From Homalodisca vitripennis (lineage: Eukaryota; Arthropoda; Insecta; Hemiptera; Cicadellidae): DNA of 64,000 nt. Where the stretch lies: positions 122,337,001-122,401,000 of the forward strand of contig NC_060211.1 in the NCBI RefSeq assembly GCF_021130785.1, written 5' to 3'. Below, in pieces: positions 27,191-40,114 of this stretch. A model generated the notes under the pieces. The model was not told where the DNA came from. It saw nothing but the letters and a program-made list of their open reading frames with translations, and searched no databases. Position 1 is the first letter of the stretch; each line of letters begins with the position of its first letter. A program made the position numbers and the translations under genes.

Positions 27191-30100
27191 TGTACAATTA
27201 GTATTAATGTACAAATAACATGGTGTGCGATATTTTTTTATCGTATCTCAACCGGATGCCAACCTTTTGAGGCGGCTTGATTTCATAAGTTGGCTGTAAT
27301 AGTGTTTTGTCCAAAAGTGTTATCCATTACAAAATGTAACATAATGCTCTGTAAACATTGCCATAATGCGTAGTTTTAAAATTTGTTTACTATATTAATT
27401 AAATAACTAACAGAACTGTGTTTTCATCCTATCTATATTCGTGGGTATAAGTACTATTGATAGAATTCATTTTGGAAACTGATATGAGACCTTTTCGTAT
27501 TCTTGAGTTATATTTTTCCGAACATAAAACGTTATTATTCTATATCCGCCGCTATTGTTCATCACTTACACACACAATAAAGTTAAAATGTTTTAAGCTA
27601 TACTAATAATTTAAATTATGATTTGCAATGGCCTTAGAATGGAACCTTAACATTATTGAGCCAATTACTTAGTAAAGTAATACGTAATAAGATTAAATAC
27701 AAAACAATTGAAGCACTCAACTACCAGGACTTTTACAATATTGAGGACCTGAGCATGTGTGCTGTAACTGTGTGCAATAGCGTAATGAATTATTTACAAT
27801 TCTTTATATTTTACTAAATCTCATCTTTACTAAATAAATGCTATTCTAGTAAAGTTGTAAATAACAGCGTATATTTATTTAAAATAAATAATTTGTTGTT
27901 TCAACAAGTATTTCATGATTTTGTAACACGTAGGGAGGCATCATTGTTGCTTTATTCTAAAAGCATGTTGGGTTCTGAAGTCTGATATCGAGGTAGCGCC
28001 ACGGGTAACTAATAAAATATATTTCATACCTATTCTGTTTGGAGATTCTAAGATTTCCTTATTATTATTAAATGGCAGTAAGACTAAAGTCAATCTAAAG
28101 TCAGAAAACTAAATTATGGTATTATGAATGGTAACGAAAACACATACGTTACAACTATAACAGAATTATTTCTGATATATTAAATTCTTTAAAAGGAATA
28201 TAATTTTATAGTTTAATAAAGTCTCTCCTAATGAATCAATCGCCTTAGAGACATTGCCTCTCTCAATAGCGCTTATGTCTGTAAACTGTACTATTCAAAG
28301 TTTAATATTCTGTCTACATGTTCACTGGACACGATAACAAATGTCTTTAAAAATAGCTGGCATCTTGCAATATCATCCACAGTATACATCCTGGAGTCAG
28401 GAAGGGTGTAATAAAAATACAAGTTTTGGTGAATTGTTTCAAGGAACCCGTAAGCCAGGGCTATTAATTTTATAAAATGAAAATTTCCGCGCCTTTACTC
28501 TGCAATAAGCTGCCCAAAATCTGCTGCATCAATGCTCTTACTAGGAATACATTTCAATCGAGCCCCACTCTAGGATACTTTTGAATGTAAGTTGAAAATG
28601 TGAGCGAAATTTCCTTGATAAGATGCTGGCATTTTAAATTACATATGTTATAAAAATAAATGTTACTTCATTCTATACTTGGAATATTTCTACGTTTATG
28701 GAATCATTTAACGTTAAATGACAGTCAGATCTAGAGCTAAATTTGGTTCGGTAGTTTCATAGGAAGTGGTCTTTAATTAACGCATTATGTACTTGTGAAA
28801 TTAAACCTTGTTTATGTAAAATGTAGTAAAATTTATATCGATGATTTCGAGATGACAGGCTCTTTTCATATTCAAAGGACAATACCATACACAAAATAAA
28901 GCATGTTATGGCTTTTTACTTTGCTAATTATGACATCAAAACTCATAATAATTGAACTATTAATGTTATAATTATGTTAAAGTTTAAATTTTAAGTAATT
29001 GAGGAAGAATTTCTATTTATGTACACCTGAGTTATATATTTTTGTAAAGCTACAGCTCATAGAAAACGGAATTTCAGATAACATGGTATTTCATTAATTT
29101 ATTTAATGGAAGCGCAATGGAATTGAAGCATCAGGGTAGAGAGCAAATTCATGTAAAGTGCGAGGACGCACTTTCTACATCCTACATTAACATAGGCTTT
29201 TATTGTAATATTTTTTATATATATTTAGGTTTTTCTTATTGGATACTTTGCAATAACAGATCAAAGCTAACAACTATGATTGATTTATATTATTTCTTTT
29301 TTAATCTAAAAAATAAATTTTGTAATAAAAACATTACTAACATGTAATGTTAATGAATGTTACAAATGCTATGGTATTTATTGAAATTATTCGGTTTGAT
29401 CTAAGCTTTCTGAAAAAAATCTTGCCAATCAGTATATAAAATACAACTTTGAGATTACTAGAGTACTTACTTAGGGATTGTAAATTACCAAGTATTGTGT
29501 ACACAGGTAATTTAGTCATAGTCAGTATACACCAAATATACTGCGCTTTACATTTGTCACAACCATAAAATGTTTTCAGTACGTAAGCATGTATGTAAGA
29601 ATAGCATTATTAAACTGCATAAATTATAAAAGTCGATTACTTACCACAAATTATGTTATTAAAACATGAAGGCCTAAAATATTACATTAGTATATTGAAT
29701 AATCAAATTAATGGTTACGCGTGAAATAAATGTAACTTTCAGCTAACCAATTCTAAAAATGTTTTGCGCTCAAATATTACGTTCAACTAAAATATTAGGA
29801 TTTGAGTTTGTATGTATACGTTTGTGTTACTTAGAAAAACTAATTCCATTCGTGTGCTGTAAAATTCAAAACTTCAATTTTACATCTAGTCTTAATGTAA
29901 ATTGTTTATATTGTAAAAAAAATAAAAATAACGTTCGCATTGAAATTTACTTTTAGAAAAGTTTATAAACGAAAAATCATGTAGCGGATTTTATAATATG
30001 ATATAGTATTAAGACAATAAGTTTATGAATGAAGCTTGCCGGATTTACTGTCGCAGATTTTAATGTTTTAAGAGGGATGTTCTATATTTATAATTATGAA

Positions 30101-30765
30101 GCGTATTTTTATGAATTCTTATCTAAAGTATAAGAAGATCGTTGTGATGTACATAATAAACTCATATTTAACTATCGTTGATTTTTTTAGCTTTTAGTAT
30201 TCTGTCTATATGTACGTAGTTGTTTTTTTATAAAATATATTTTCCTTGAAACCTCAGAAAGACAGTAATACTATTTTGCATGGATGCTATCGTCAATAAT
30301 GTTTATTAAAGTACTATATGAAACAATGCTAGGATGTGGTCATATAAATATGTTTCACTCAAACAAATAAAAGGAATGTTTAAAATATTTTACAAAAAGA
30401 ACTTTCCTTACCACGTATTTTAAAGTCAATTGCATGTCGTTTAAAAAGAATCGAATAAAATATAACTAAAATGCTAACATTATTGAGGATACCACGCGTT
30501 AATAGAGATCTTTAGTTAATAGAGTCGAAAAACTAGAGCTAAAACTAATTTGATAATTGAGGTAAAAAATATTTAAAAAAACTGGTAGATGTTGACTAGT
30601 AGCAATATTTATACTTTAAAAGTGACCAATGTGTATTTAAACACCACTTTTGTACATTTATTGCAATAAAAAATACCATTAAATCAAAAAGAGTCCTAAA
30701 ACATCATGTACACAAGAAGAAATGCCATCTCTATTGAATTCTATAAATCTGAGTTTAATCACCGT
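27191..30765. other. AT-rich non-coding stretch
   Basis: No coding region or known repeat identified. A slightly GC-richer part at 28370-28600 has no open frame. Confidence 0.5.
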
Positions 30766-31030
30766 TCAGAAGGTATACCTTGTAAAAGAACCGATTACAA
30801 GACGGGTTGTAAAAGTTTTCCAATGTAGTAGAGGGGCTGAAGGAGGGTGGGAGGGAGAACGATGATGGCGGAGTGCCAGGTGGTATTGTCGGCCGGCAGA
30901 GGGATGAAATCCGCTATCGCCCACATTGAGTCTGAGGAGCCAACAACGGAGTATATGGGTCACATTCGGCAAATGCGATCCACAAAATTACAGTCTCTAC
31001 AGCCACTAGGATACCCTGATAAGTATCTCT
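30766..31030. other. GC-rich island, possible exon remnant
   Basis: This is one of the most GC-rich non-repeat blocks in the window. On the minus strand a frame of about 54 codons containing ADNTTWHSAIIVLPPTLLQ is open between a TGA and a TAA. A CCTCAG acceptor-like word precedes it near 30932 and an AAGGTATAC donor-like word lies near 30774. Other frames are open as well. No family is recognised, so it may be an exon, a promoter-proximal segment or an old repeat. Confidence 0.25.
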
Positions 31031-32256
31031 ATTCTAGATCACTTATAAGATATGTTGAACTTAATTCATAAAAATGTTCCAAATTATTATGTCTGCAAAT
31101 TAGTTATTTATCACAGAGTTTATAAATGTTGTTGACAGTATTATATGTATATTATGCCTTGATACAGGTGTTTAGTGTAGTATAAATTATAATTCTTTTA
31201 GTAAAACTTGTGTTGTAATTACTATAAGCGTTTAAATAACTGATCATGAACCATACAATTATAATATAGGGTTTGTAAAAACAAATTCTTTCTTATTAAT
31301 ACAAGCAATATTTATTAACAATATAATTCTAAGGGTAAGTATATAACATCACTACATTACCAAAAAGTAAATAGGATTCTGTCAAAAGAATCGATAAATT
31401 AATATAGGCAGCTATCAATCATTGTAAAACTCAAAGAATATCTAGTACTATAAAAAACCTTAAAATTAAAGTTTACTTTTAGGATTAATCATGTTAATAA
31501 ATTATACCTATCGATAAATATTTTTACATATTTGTAACTTGCCGAAGGATATTGAAAATAAGAGACGTTCGGTACCATTAAAATGCGCTTCCACTGTAGT
31601 ATACAGTCTAAATTGAAACTGAATTATTCCAACTGTATTCTTTGATTAAAAACCATTCGAAATCAAAATGTTAGGCATTATAACACAACTATCTCAAAGT
31701 TTGTGAACTGGTTTGAAGAATATGATGTTTCTAAGTTACTGAATCTTTACAATTTCATTACTATACCATCCATTAGAATCATCATACCATCAGTGTTGGG
31801 ATAACAGCATCAACATTCAACATTCAAAACTAATTTATACATCGACATATTACTCTAAATTTGGTCGTAATTGTAGCGGTTCGAAATGAAAACTACAAAT
31901 CAAATCAAAGTTTATGGAACTATGAGGACAACGGTGCACTTTACTATGTTTCCTACTTTGCAACTCTACAAAAAAAAGCTTTAATCGTGCATAAAATTCA
32001 GGAATATGTATTTCTTACGCTTAAAAACCTTAGTTTACGTTAATAGTAGTAAAATAATAGTAAAAATTTAAATCAATTGAAAATTACTTAAAATAAGTTA
32101 TAACACAATAATTTACTTTAAACAATAGTATTATTACGACATGTGAAATAGTTGATTCAGTAGTTAAGATAAAACTAAAAAGTGACTCAGTATCTAAAAG
32201 AACTCTGTGATGCAACGAAGAGAATATACTTTGTTGCAGGAATAAATTTTCTTACT

Positions 32257-32257
<1 letters not shown>
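31031..32257. other. AT-rich non-coding stretch
   Basis: Nothing recognised. Confidence 0.5.
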
Positions 32258-32321
<64 letters not shown>

Positions 32322-32330
32322 ATGTGTGTA
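32258..32330. repeat. (AT)n microsatellite with TG interruptions
   Basis: AT run with one internal TG near 32276, ending in a TGTGTGTATGTGTG section. Frames through it on both strands are low-complexity only. Confidence 0.95.
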
Positions 32331-34499
32331 TGGATTGCTTCTAGGGTATGTATCGTTATACATACTTGTATACAAAATGTTTCTGATTAAGCAATGTAAG
32401 TTAATACAAAACTAAGATATGACCATTAAGTGTCCATTGTAATACTTTTTGTACTAAGCATAATAACAGTCATAACATTTCAAACTCCAGTACTGAAATG
32501 AAAAAGGATTCCATATAATTTAAAATAGGCTTGTAAATATATATTTTGTTTCCATTATGAAAGAAGTTAAAATATTATGGCAATGATTTACATAGTACTT
32601 CTAGTTTTACATGATGTAACATGTACGCTGGCCGCTTTATTATTACAATTGCTGTTTTAACAAATATATTTTGTTATTATAAATGTGCTATGCATGCAAT
32701 GATTACAAAGGTTATATTTTGTCACTTCATCAAACAACACCGTATAGTAGTTATTGATATTATACATTTTATGCTATCAAAACTATACAAGGCATTTATA
32801 TGTGCTAAACTATTGCCCTCTTACCTATGATTTTAGGCGTTAGATTATGGTTTTCACTGTTATAGTTAATAACGCATTCCTATAAAACTCAATATAACAG
32901 GTATGTCACTTACCTTATAGCGAAATTAACAGCTATTTTTGTGGCATTCCCAATAAGCGATCACACACAAGTTTAACTGTAAAACAACAGAATAACATTT
33001 TAGTTATAATACTTTTGATATACATGACTCATTATTATGTAATGTATGTATAACTATATATGTACATTTATGTATTCATCTGTAATTTGGCGGTTAATTC
33101 GGTGAATATAATTAAGATTATTAGTACTGATAAGAAATTGCTATCTTGGAAATTCCTATGTAAGTGTAAAATATCATTTTACATTAATAATCAATCAAAT
33201 AACATTATTACAATAATTAACCCAACACAAGATTACACTAGTTTATTTAACAAATATACATACAGAAAGAGACTTTTGAAAATTATTCTCTCAGTATTAT
33301 CTTGTATTCCATCATTTTTCCGGTGTCCCACTTTCAAAGGCTGGACAATATACATGTTTTATGGTATGTAAAGCATCTGGTATCTAATAACAGTAAGAAT
33401 AAAATTTAGTAATACTACCCAACATTTGATTTTCAAACATAGCTGAAATAAAGCTATAAGATAGCGACTAATGGATAATTTCATTTTGGTCATAATATCG
33501 TTTAAAGATATGTCTACAAATTATATGTTTTTTGAAAAACATGTAAATAATAAATAGAACATTTTATGAAACACAAAGTTATGTGTGACGCACGTTTTAC
33601 ATTGCAGAAAGCTGGAGTTCCATCTGCAAGTTTTTATAGTTACTAAACATACTTTATACTGAATATATACACGGTGTTTCACGATAGTTTAGCAATACTT
33701 CAGGATCTAATAGCAAATATAAAAACAAGCAAAAAGGTGTATTTGAACGTATGTCGTATTTCGCTTCGTTATGTCTGTCCATATGTGGTTTTTATTTTTA
33801 AACAGTATTACAAAGCACGTGGGAGAAAATTACAGGAACCTTGGCAGTTATATTAAACTAATAAAAAAAGTGAAATGTTTTTCTGTCCACCATATTCCTC
33901 TATCGAAATGTAATAAAGCAACACCATTATGACGTACATGATCATCATTACAGGAGCACCTTGAACTAACTCATCTTTGCTGGAAAAATGTTATTCCGTT
34001 TCAAGACCTATCAATATAGAGAAAAACGAATCCTCAAATTTCTCAAATGTCTGATCATACATTTTAATTTTTTTTTTCTCTTACACACGGGCTTCAACTA
34101 TCCGGTGTGGCTTAAGGTTTAACCAATGTCGCCTCCTTTTACAGTTAACTGTTTAATGTAAACAAAATAAAGTTTTATCACAATGAAAACGTGGCCGCAA
34201 AATTAATTCACAATTATTTTTAAAATCCTGCAACGTCGCCATACAAAACAGAATGCTTTGGCTGTAATGTACGGCTGGAATTCTTGTTCCGTTAAGATAT
34301 AAAGCGATATTCCGAAGTTAATGTGTTTATAAATTTGTTAAAAAAAGTCTGTTTGTTTATTGTTGCAGTTACATATATGTGCGAGGGAATGACATTTATT
34401 TTATTTAAAGTACTGAATTATTGAAACATTTACTAAAATACTGACAAGGTTTTATTAATTCATTACACATCAAAACTAGATTTATGTATGTTAAAATGG
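32331..34499. other. AT-rich non-coding stretch with candidate repeat end
   Basis: No gene recognised. At 33670-33700 the words CACGGTGTTTCACGATAG and AGCAATACTTCAGGA resemble ends of dispersed insect repeats, but there is no second copy in the window to prove it. Confidence 0.4.
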
Positions 34500-34890
34500 T
34501 TAAATTAATGGTAACAATATCATCTAGTTAGAACTGTCGCGGTCCCATGTAGTTTAGACTGCAACAACAGTCAAACATTAAAACAAAAGCACTCGCAGTT
34601 CAGTTGACTGTTGAAGTAACCTACTCTACTCAAGTTGAGCACCACTCCGCACGACTCAGTCTCTTTATAACCTGCTACGACACGAGATAAACAAACAGCG
34701 TCTTCTGCCCTGTGCCGACATTGGCAGTTTCTGAATGAAACTAACGAGCGCAAACCCAAATCTGACTACCTCTGTATACTGTACTATCTGAATAATGTTG
34801 AAGTGGGAGTCACGGGGTGTAGGCTCGCTAAGTGCTCGCACTTCTGTTAATGGGATGCTAAGTGCTCACGTTAAGTTTCTGTGTGGCTCA
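34500..34890 (-). promoter_or_regulatory. GC-richer block with TATA-like box
   Basis: On the minus strand TATAAAGAG (34661-34669) is followed about 33 bases later by CTCAACTTG, a spacing that fits a core promoter. The same block has a nearby direct repeat, GCTAAGTGCTCGC at 34827-34839 and a close copy at 34857-34869. It could be a host promoter and first exon or a solo LTR. The TATAAAGAG word also occurs in the possible LTR at 61.0 kb. No downstream coding sequence was identified. Confidence 0.25.
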
Positions 34891-37333
34891 TTGAAAATGA
34901 TACATTGTATAACCATAAGTATCATTGCACGAGTAACTACACAATATATACAACGTACAGTAATATTGGTATAAGCATTATCACTTTTATTAGCAATTCA
35001 GGACGTGCTGGGATTCGGTACTATACAAGACCTAAGTGACCTTAGTTCTTCAACCAAAATCCTTTTTCATAATACAAAATTTATTTGTATTAAAGCAGAC
35101 ATTAAATGGTAACCTTAATATTTTCATATCACAATTATATTCGTTTTATTGAAAAGAATAATACATAAAAGTTTAGTTGAGTTATAGACTAAAGTTAGAA
35201 AGAAACGAAGGAAAACTTATAAGGATACAAAATAATTTGTTGGCACGTGGTAATTATTACTTTGATAATTAGGCTCGTAGGCGTGGGACAACTTAATTTC
35301 TGTTATTACTTATGCACGTACCTGTAGAGAACTCTGACTTGTAGACATGAAATTGTGCGTGAAACTTGCATTTCCACTAAATGTCTCCACAAGCTTCATT
35401 TCTATATAGCAAAACTGACTTCGGAGATTGTACTATATCATTTTATTAATCTTCGATAAGCGCTGGGGAAGGTATTCACATAGCCTAATGGGTAACAATC
35501 ATAGAAAATAGAACATTTGAGAGCAAACTGAAAAAAAACATGACATAATAATATGTATCATAATAACTTGTGTAACTATAGACTTGAGAGTTTCGTGTAA
35601 CCTGAGTGAGGCCAGTTCCACGACTCGTGGTGTGGCGTACTCCTTGTATATAGTACTAGCAAAATATAAACGCTATTCACTTCGCACAGGAATTATTCTT
35701 CTCCCCGCTCACATGATTCACAGACTCAAAATAATTTTGCCTACGTAGGTGTATTTTACTAGGGTTAGATAAAGTAGGGTACTGAGAAAATTATTACATT
35801 TACATTATCTAAGTGATCTACAGGTCACTAGTGTTATCGGTTATTTAGAAAAAAGATTGAACACCTACATGCCAGTGCATATTCTCTACTAGAATGTCTC
35901 AGTCACAATCGCTTAACCACTTGAAAGATCATTTGAGTTATTTTTCCGATGGAAGACTAGAAGTTTGCCTCGATTTTTTACAAATGTTTATTTATGTTTA
36001 ATAATAACAAATATTTTTCACTATAAAAATAAAAATTTATTTCTAACTATAACATGTTTTGTAATAAGTGGCAGCTCTTTTTTGTACCTTATATAGTATT
36101 GCGCATTATATGATACATTTGAAACACTGAATCGACCCTTAATTAAAATGTTTATTAAATTATTGGAGTATAAGGTAAAACTATATTATAGATGGTAACC
36201 ATTATAAACAATAAAATGTAACTAACCGACAATGCCTTTGTAACGATATAAATTTCTGTGACAAGAAAACCCTTATTTAAAGGTTTTAACAAATTCCAAT
36301 CCTTAGAAGCGGGATTAAGTAGTTGATAATAAGGCAATGAGTATGCGGGCTTTGAAACAATAGTCTGGAGACCTGAACCTAACGGCTGAGTTGAGATAAT
36401 GTATTTCACTTTCATTTGTTAGGCCTTAACTCAGCCCCACAAGATTGAGCACTGAATAAGAAGTTCCTTAACGAGAACGTCAAAATTTCTTCACGTGTAT
36501 CAGAGTAATTGTACCAGCGCCCTTTTTTCTAATATAATAAGAATTTGTTATATTATTGTTTTGTACGTAATGTTGACTGAGCATATTATTTCATACTCTA
36601 GATACTGTCACATATTTATCATCGTCGATAGCTTAGACGATACATAGATGTTAAAGGGCATAATCAATTATAAGTACAAACATAATATATTGCATCCTTT
36701 GAACACTGCGTGACGTGAATAGTAGGGATTCCACACTTAAAAAGTTGTTCTGTCAAAATATGCAATTTTAGCAGTGTGCGTCTTTAGGACATTCCTTATC
36801 TACCCCGCACGCACACTACTGTATTATATTAAGAGAAGATTTTATTATTTGATTATGTATATATTCAAAGTATATGTATATTCAAATAATATAAATTTGG
36901 TATGATGGATAATGGAGTGCACAATGGTACTTGTATTTTCTTCAACATGATAAAAGTTGTGCTCCTACAAATTACAGGATTCATGTATAAAACTATTAGT
37001 TCTCTTTTTTACTCAAACCTAATTTATTGTCCTCTTAATTTTCTATACGTACCTATATTGACTTCATATACATATAAAATAATATTCATCAAAAAATAGT
37101 ATTTAAAGGAGGATAAACATATAATGAACTAATAAGTATCAGGCAACTTTAATTTGTCTCATAATGACAGAGATACATTACGTCGATTCCTTATGAGCAG
37201 ATTACCTTACTTGAAAAACAAACATTCATAAGCTTAGAATTCTAAATTGAAGAAGTTGAGTGTAGTTTACCAACAGCCAAGATTTCCATCGCTGGAATAA
37301 CAATGTAAATTATAATTCCTATTCCTTTTTCAG
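34891..37333. other. Non-coding stretch
   Basis: Mostly AT-rich. A GC-richer patch at 35580-35760 contains CTTGTATATAGTAC but no coding sequence. Confidence 0.5.
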
Positions 37334-37499
37334 GTTTGGGGAGACTGCGGTTACCAGGGTTAGGTCTTTCTTTGAGAATGAGTTAAAGGCTAGCAGGATA
37401 AATACCGCCACGGCGAGTTCTTTCAGAAAAACAAGAGGTGATTCTCAATGCAGCTGCTTGTGTTCCGTGTTGTTCGTTCCACTCAACTGCTTCTACTAA
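37315..37499 (+). other. Candidate exon or transposon fragment
   Basis: A pyrimidine-rich splice acceptor-like string (CCTATTCCTTTTTCAG) ends at 37333. It is followed by a 54-codon open frame, 37335-37499, that includes TRVRSFFENELKAS, and composition rises above background. No protein family is recognised and no donor site is obvious, so it may be a terminal exon or a degenerate element. Confidence 0.2.
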
Positions 37500-38237
37500 C
37501 AGCCTTAGTTCTTTCTTTTCACACGCGTAATCACATGATTTACGGTTGCACCTTTCTTAGACCATAAGCTAGTCAGTTAAAAAGATAACAGTGCATCACC
37601 CAGAATTTACATAATAGTAATAACGCCTTTTAACTAAGTTGAAAAGAAATCATGGTACACTTCTGTGGCACTGCTGGGAAATACCCGGGTATTTTTATTA
37701 GAACAAGTTATGAAAGCCAAATTATATCCATACTTTCAAGCACATTGGGTTATACAGGCTAATAACAAATAATATACTCTTCTCTTCAACGTGCTATTGG
37801 AAAGTAAAAGGTATTTTATCCTACTTTAAATATTAATTCACGACAGTGCTATTAATGCCTAAAAATTTTAGAGTGCCCTATTAAAATACTATCTATGTTA
37901 TATCTACCAAATCCTCAAATCATGCAATTTTTATTGAAGAGGGACACGTAGCCTATAATTTTTAATGGTGCAAACAAGTCAATAAATGCAGTACTGCACA
38001 CTGTTTCTCAACAAAGTAAATCAATAATTGATTACCTTAATATTAGTATTAAAAGCTTCAGAGTTATGCCAAGCAAACAAACGTCCTTTCGTTTGAAACT
38101 AAACAGAAGACATAAACTCAGAGTATAAACCCAACATTAGTAAAAGTACTTCCTACGGAGAGTAGTAATCTTGCTCTACGTCTCCTCGGGAGTGTCATTT
38201 TAAGTGAATCCTTATTAAAGAACATTATTTTGTGCTC
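37500..38237. other. AT-rich non-coding stretch
   Basis: Nothing recognised. Confidence 0.5.
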
Positions 38238-38418
38238 AATGTTTTTTTGCATAAAGATATAAAAGTAAACGAGATGTATAAACTAACATTGCTTTCATAT
38301 AAGATTACTGTTAATACTAAATTTAAATATCCAATATATATATTAACAGTAATCTTATATGAAAGCAATGTTAGTTTATACATCTCGTTTACTTTTATAC
38401 CTTTATGCAAAAAACATT
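38238..38418. repeat. Near-perfect inverted repeat, 79-bp stem
   Basis: Arms 38238-38316 and 38341-38418 are complementary with only about two differences (one base in GCATAAAGATATA, one T-run length). The loop is 24 bases. Both strands show matching open frames merely because of this symmetry. The size fits a short foldback element or a long primary hairpin RNA. It is followed within 20 bp by an (AT)n tract. Confidence 0.93.
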
Positions 38419-38433
38419 TAGGAAAAAATAATG

Positions 38434-38437
<4 letters not shown>

Positions 38438-38491
<54 letters not shown>
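38438..38491. repeat. (AT)n microsatellite
   Basis: Pure run between the 79-bp hairpin and the possible Penelope-like remnant. Confidence 0.95.
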
Positions 38492-38495
<4 letters not shown>

Positions 38496-38499
38496 TAAA

Positions 38500-38870
38500 C
38501 AGTTTCTATATTTCGGCTTAAGCCGTCTTCAGGAAATTACAAAGATATAAATAGGGCTACAAGAACAAAATAAACATAAAGCATTAACACAGAAAATGAA
38601 TATTAAGAATGAATTATGTAGAATGGTAAACAAATTATTTAATTTTATAAATTCACTTTGTTGACTCTCACCTTAAATTTTATCCACTTGGAAATTTTGA
38701 TTTTGTGACGAGTTGATGGGCTTGTTCAATGGTTCTAAGACTGTTTGTACTTAAATTTTCTTATATTTTTCTAATTGGTTTCACTGAATATGTTTCTTCA
38801 AAATTTAAATTATGTGTTAAGCCATGTGCCACTACAGGTTGCTCTGTCTTTTTATGTTTACATATATACA
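38500..38870 (-). mobile_element. Possible Penelope-like retroelement 3' remnant
   Basis: The minus strand has a broken open frame with VVAHGLTHNLNFEETYSV (near 38780-38840). This resembles the H-x(n)-H-x-x-NFE segment near the C-terminus of the GIY-YIG endonuclease of Penelope-like elements. About 250 bases downstream is CTGAAGACGGCTTAAGCCG followed by AAAT (38511-38533), the kind of conserved stem-loop seen at the ends of such elements. Stops after KPIRKI and after KFPSG show decay. The identification rests on short motifs only. Confidence 0.35.
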
Positions 38871-38878
38871 TATATTAT

Positions 38879-38881
<3 letters not shown>

Positions 38882-38926
<45 letters not shown>

Positions 38927-38944
38927 ATATATATATATATATAT
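38882..38944. repeat. Compound (AT)n microsatellite
   Basis: Two AT runs separated by AAAC, located just upstream (minus-strand sense) of the possible Penelope-like remnant. A closely similar compound structure occurs at 44893-44992. Confidence 0.95.
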
Positions 38945-40114
38945 AAACATATTATATATAATTTTTATACGTTTCAGTGTCAACTTTAACAAAGGTACTT
39001 CATTAAAAGTTGCATACTCGTAGACCATGTCTGTTACTCCAATATTTGGCGAAAAGGTACTCATTTAATCATGCATTAGTTGATTCACTTTGAATACGTA
39101 ACTGCTCATATTTATATCCTTTAAAAGTAACGTAATTTTGTTTTAAATTTATTTAATTCAAAATATCTGTTCTACTCAGTAACTATTATTATACTTATTA
39201 TACAATTACAGACAAACAATTACAGTATTTTATAAATTATAATTTCAACAATTATATTTTATGTTGAAAAGAAGAGATCATGGAAAATGTAGCCTATTCC
39301 GATCAAAATAATATTAAAGTTTTAAAATAGGCAGATTTCTATAAAATCAAAATATAAAGCTGATAATGATCTTAGCATAACCTTGTTCCGATGACAGAAA
39401 TAGCAGCTACCAGTCCTCGAGTGGCGTGGGTTTCATGTTTGAAAAATCAAGAATAACTACTTTCCACCAACATCCTAACATTACTGCAGCCTTGTGTTTT
39501 TTTACAGTATTGAATTGCTTTAGGAGATTTGCTGGGATTTATTGGAAGGAGAAATATTGGGGATGATGTTTCACTACGATAAAAGGCAGGGGATACGTAG
39601 ATGTCCTCTACGTCAAAGTGTGAACTCTTAAATGTTATTTGGTTTTTTTTAGAAAAAATACGCCCAATGATACATTAGAATCACTCTTTTAGCCATGAAA
39701 AATCGATAGTGATGTGAATAGTCGTGAAAACATATTTTAGTATATTTACCATCAAAACTAAGATCCATTTAAATTGGCATGGGAATAAAACTTAAGGTTA
39801 TGATTTAGCGTCAAAATTATCTTAAGTTCTTTTATTTTGTGATTACACCTAGAAAATTAATTTACTCTGTTAGTGAAATGAACAGCAACTTTGAGGTAGT
39901 GTTGTGACTTTCTTAACCAAAACGTCTAAATTTAACTCCCGGGTGGTCAATAAAATTGTGAGAATCGATTTGGACAGTTTTCATTCAACATGTTTCATGT
40001 CATCGATTAGAATGCATTTGCTGATCCAGTACATCTAATTTTTTCGATAGGAATTTAAAATACATAGTCTATCAGTTTTATCGAATAGCATGGTTTTATT
40101 CTCGTTATAATCAT
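38945..40114. other. AT-rich non-coding stretch
   Basis: Nothing recognised. Confidence 0.5.

Noticed and set aside
38225..38498. Matching open frames on both strands with near-identical proteins
   Set aside because: The symmetry comes from the inverted repeat; composition and context give no sign of a real gene.
38511..38545. Active hammerhead ribozyme
   Set aside because: The core is close, but an extra base in stem II and no clear stems I and III prevent a confident call.
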